A stretch of 64,000 nucleotides of DNA, from assembly GCA_903824575.1 (NCBI GenBank), contig CAIJXJ010000041.1, forward strand, positions 1-64,000, written 5' to 3'. The notes under the pieces were generated by a model. The model saw only the letters and a list, made by a program, of their open reading frames with translations. It ran no database searches and was not told the origin of the DNA. Origin of the DNA: an uncultured Methylobacillus sp. GTDB lineage: Bacteria; Pseudomonadota; Gammaproteobacteria; Burkholderiales; Methylophilaceae. The position numbers and the translations under genes are program-made. Shown here piece by piece: positions 63,018 to 64,000 of this stretch (positions are counted from its first letter, which is position 1; each line of letters begins with the position of its first letter).

Positions 63018-64000
63018 TCAATAACCACTATGCCCTGGAATCCAGTCGGTACCTGCGAGCGGAATTCTGGCCATGGCGGCCGCTTCCACGGTTAAGGCCA
63101 CCAGGTCCTCGCGCTCCAGATGGTGCACATTGGATTTGCCGCAGGCGCGCGCCACCGTGGTGAGTTCCATGTTGAGGGTCTTGAGGTAATTCTTTACCCG
63201 CTTGGCACCGGTGATTGATTCCAGCCGTTGCTCCAGAATCTCGTCTTGGGTCGTTACACCTACCGGACATTTGCCAGTATGGCAATGATGGCAATAGCCA
63301 GGTGCAGTGCCAAGCGCGGCATATTCGGCTTCCGCTGAAATATGCTCGCCATTGTGAATATAACTGCTGCTATTGCAGCCTAGCGAATACAAAATACCTT
63401 GGCCGATGGCAACCGCATCGGCACCCATGGCCAACGCCTTGGCAACGTCTGCACCGGTACGGATGCCACCGGAGATGATGAGCTGGACTTTGCCGCGCAT
63501 GTTCATATCCTCCAGCGCATCGACCGCCTGACGCAGTGCCGCCAGCGTGGGAATACCAACATGCTCGATGAACACCGTCTGGGTCGCCGCCGTCCCGCCC
63601 TGCATGCCGTCAACCACGATCACATCGGCGCCGGCATGGACCGCCAGTTTGACATCATTGAAGGTGCGGGTAGCACCGATCTTGACGTAAACCGGCTTTT
63701 CCCAGTCAGTGATCTCACGTAACTCCTTAATCTTGATCGCCAAGTCATCGGGCCCGGTCCAATCCGGGTGACGGCAAGCCGAACGCTGGTCCACGCCGAC
63801 CGGCAGGGTGCGCATACCGGCCACGCGTTGAGTCACTTTCTGCCCCAGTAGCATGCCGCCTCCACCTGGCTTGGCGCCCTGGCCGATGACCAGTTCGATG
63901 GCGTCGGCACGACGCAAATCGTCCGGGTTGAAACCGTAGCGCGACGGCAGGCATTGATACACCAGCGTCTTGGATGAACGCCGCTCCTCCTGCGTCATGC
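63018..64000 (-). CDS. FMN-binding glutamate synthase-family protein (GltB2/MgsC/GlxD-like), C-terminal part
   Basis: At least 326 residues; the frame runs off the window, and the usual proteins are about 440 residues, so the N-terminus is missing. The FMN domain has GQGAKPGGGGMLLGQKV, KIGATRTFNDVKLAVHAGAD, VDGMQGGTAATQ and SGGIRTGADVAKALAMGADA, and the iron-sulfur Cys set CHHCHTGKCPVGVTTQ follows. In methylotrophs such a stand-alone unit can be mgsC of N-methylglutamate synthase; glxD or archaeal-type GltB are alternatives. The neighbours that would decide lie outside the window. Confidence 0.85.
   Translation of the reverse strand, partial: MTQEERRSSKTLVYQCLPSRYGFNPDDLRRADAIELVIGQGAKPGGGGMLLGQKVTQRVAGMRTLPVGVDQRSACRHPDWTGPDDLAIKIKELREITDWEKPVYVKIGATRTFNDVKLAVHAGADVIVVDGMQGGTAATQTVFIEHVGIPTLAALRQAVDALEDMNMRGKVQLIISGGIRTGADVAKALAMGADAVAIGQGILYSLGCNSSSYIHNGEHISAEAEYAALGTAPGYCHHCHTGKCPVGVTTQDEILEQRLESITGAKRVKNYLKTLNMELTTVARACGKSNVHHLEREDLVALTVEAAAMARIPLAGTDWIPGHSGY

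Noticed and set aside
1-64000. CRISPR array, prophage or plasmid origin
   Set aside because: No regularly spaced repeats, structural phage genes, integrase or replication initiator were seen on either strand.

Overview
The window looks like a chromosome segment of a methylotrophic betaproteobacterium (Nitrosomonadales/Methylophilaceae-like). Pointers are a formaldehyde-activating-enzyme homologue (28.4-28.95 kb), an orphan pqqA for the PQQ precursor peptide (12957-13028), purU, an FMN-dependent glutamate-synthase-type subunit at the right edge (possibly mgsC), and betaproteobacterial housekeeping genes (gshA of the T. ferrooxidans type, Anbu peptidase, lptM-lysA). The genus is inferred, not proven.

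Layout. 0-8.3 kb: truncated Cache/PAS histidine kinase with an outer-membrane protein upstream, xth, then a c-di-GMP block: FapA-like protein, GEMM-I riboswitch, a 52-aa small ORF and an HD-GYP phosphodiesterase. 8.4-20.7 kb: tRNA-Gly, thiSG, apaG, mltA, zwf, pqqA, a frameshifted small gene, tpiA, tolC-like, uppP-exoD-asmA-mutY. 20.8-28.2 kb: signalling (ABC-type binding lipoprotein overlapping a hybrid kinase; large CZB chemoreceptor). 28.4-35.7 kb: fae-like gene, GNAT, DoxX, GyrI-like/CobD-like/ispH/ubiX, purU, lptM-lysA. 35.7-41.1 kb: one long minus-strand run gshA-[vapBC]-gshB-apbE-NusG_II-Gx transporter-adhesin-like gene.

41.3-57.8 kb is the most distinctive part: the Anbu proteasome-like peptidase, two transglutaminase-like proteases and, after ppc, PilZ and remnant genes, a tightly packed six-gene minus-strand operon: circularly permuted ATP-grasp, alpha-E protein, transglutaminase homologue with the nucleophile Cys changed to Asn, a 4-hydroxyphenylpyruvate-dioxygenase-like VOC protein with all three metal ligands, transglutaminase-DUF2126 fusion and DUF2721 protein. 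Related sets (ATP-grasp, alpha-E, transglutaminase, Anbu) have been predicted to make and process isopeptide-linked peptides or tags; the VOC oxygenase-like member is the least expected part.

58-64 kb: cytochrome b561-DUF2934 fusion preceded by a Cys-rich 36-aa ORF, an EAL protein, and a hipBA toxin-antitoxin module that splits a type I restriction (hsdR-like) gene in frame between two exact 15-bp repeats, with three operators spaced exactly 50 bp. The window ends inside an FMN-binding glutamate-synthase-family gene.
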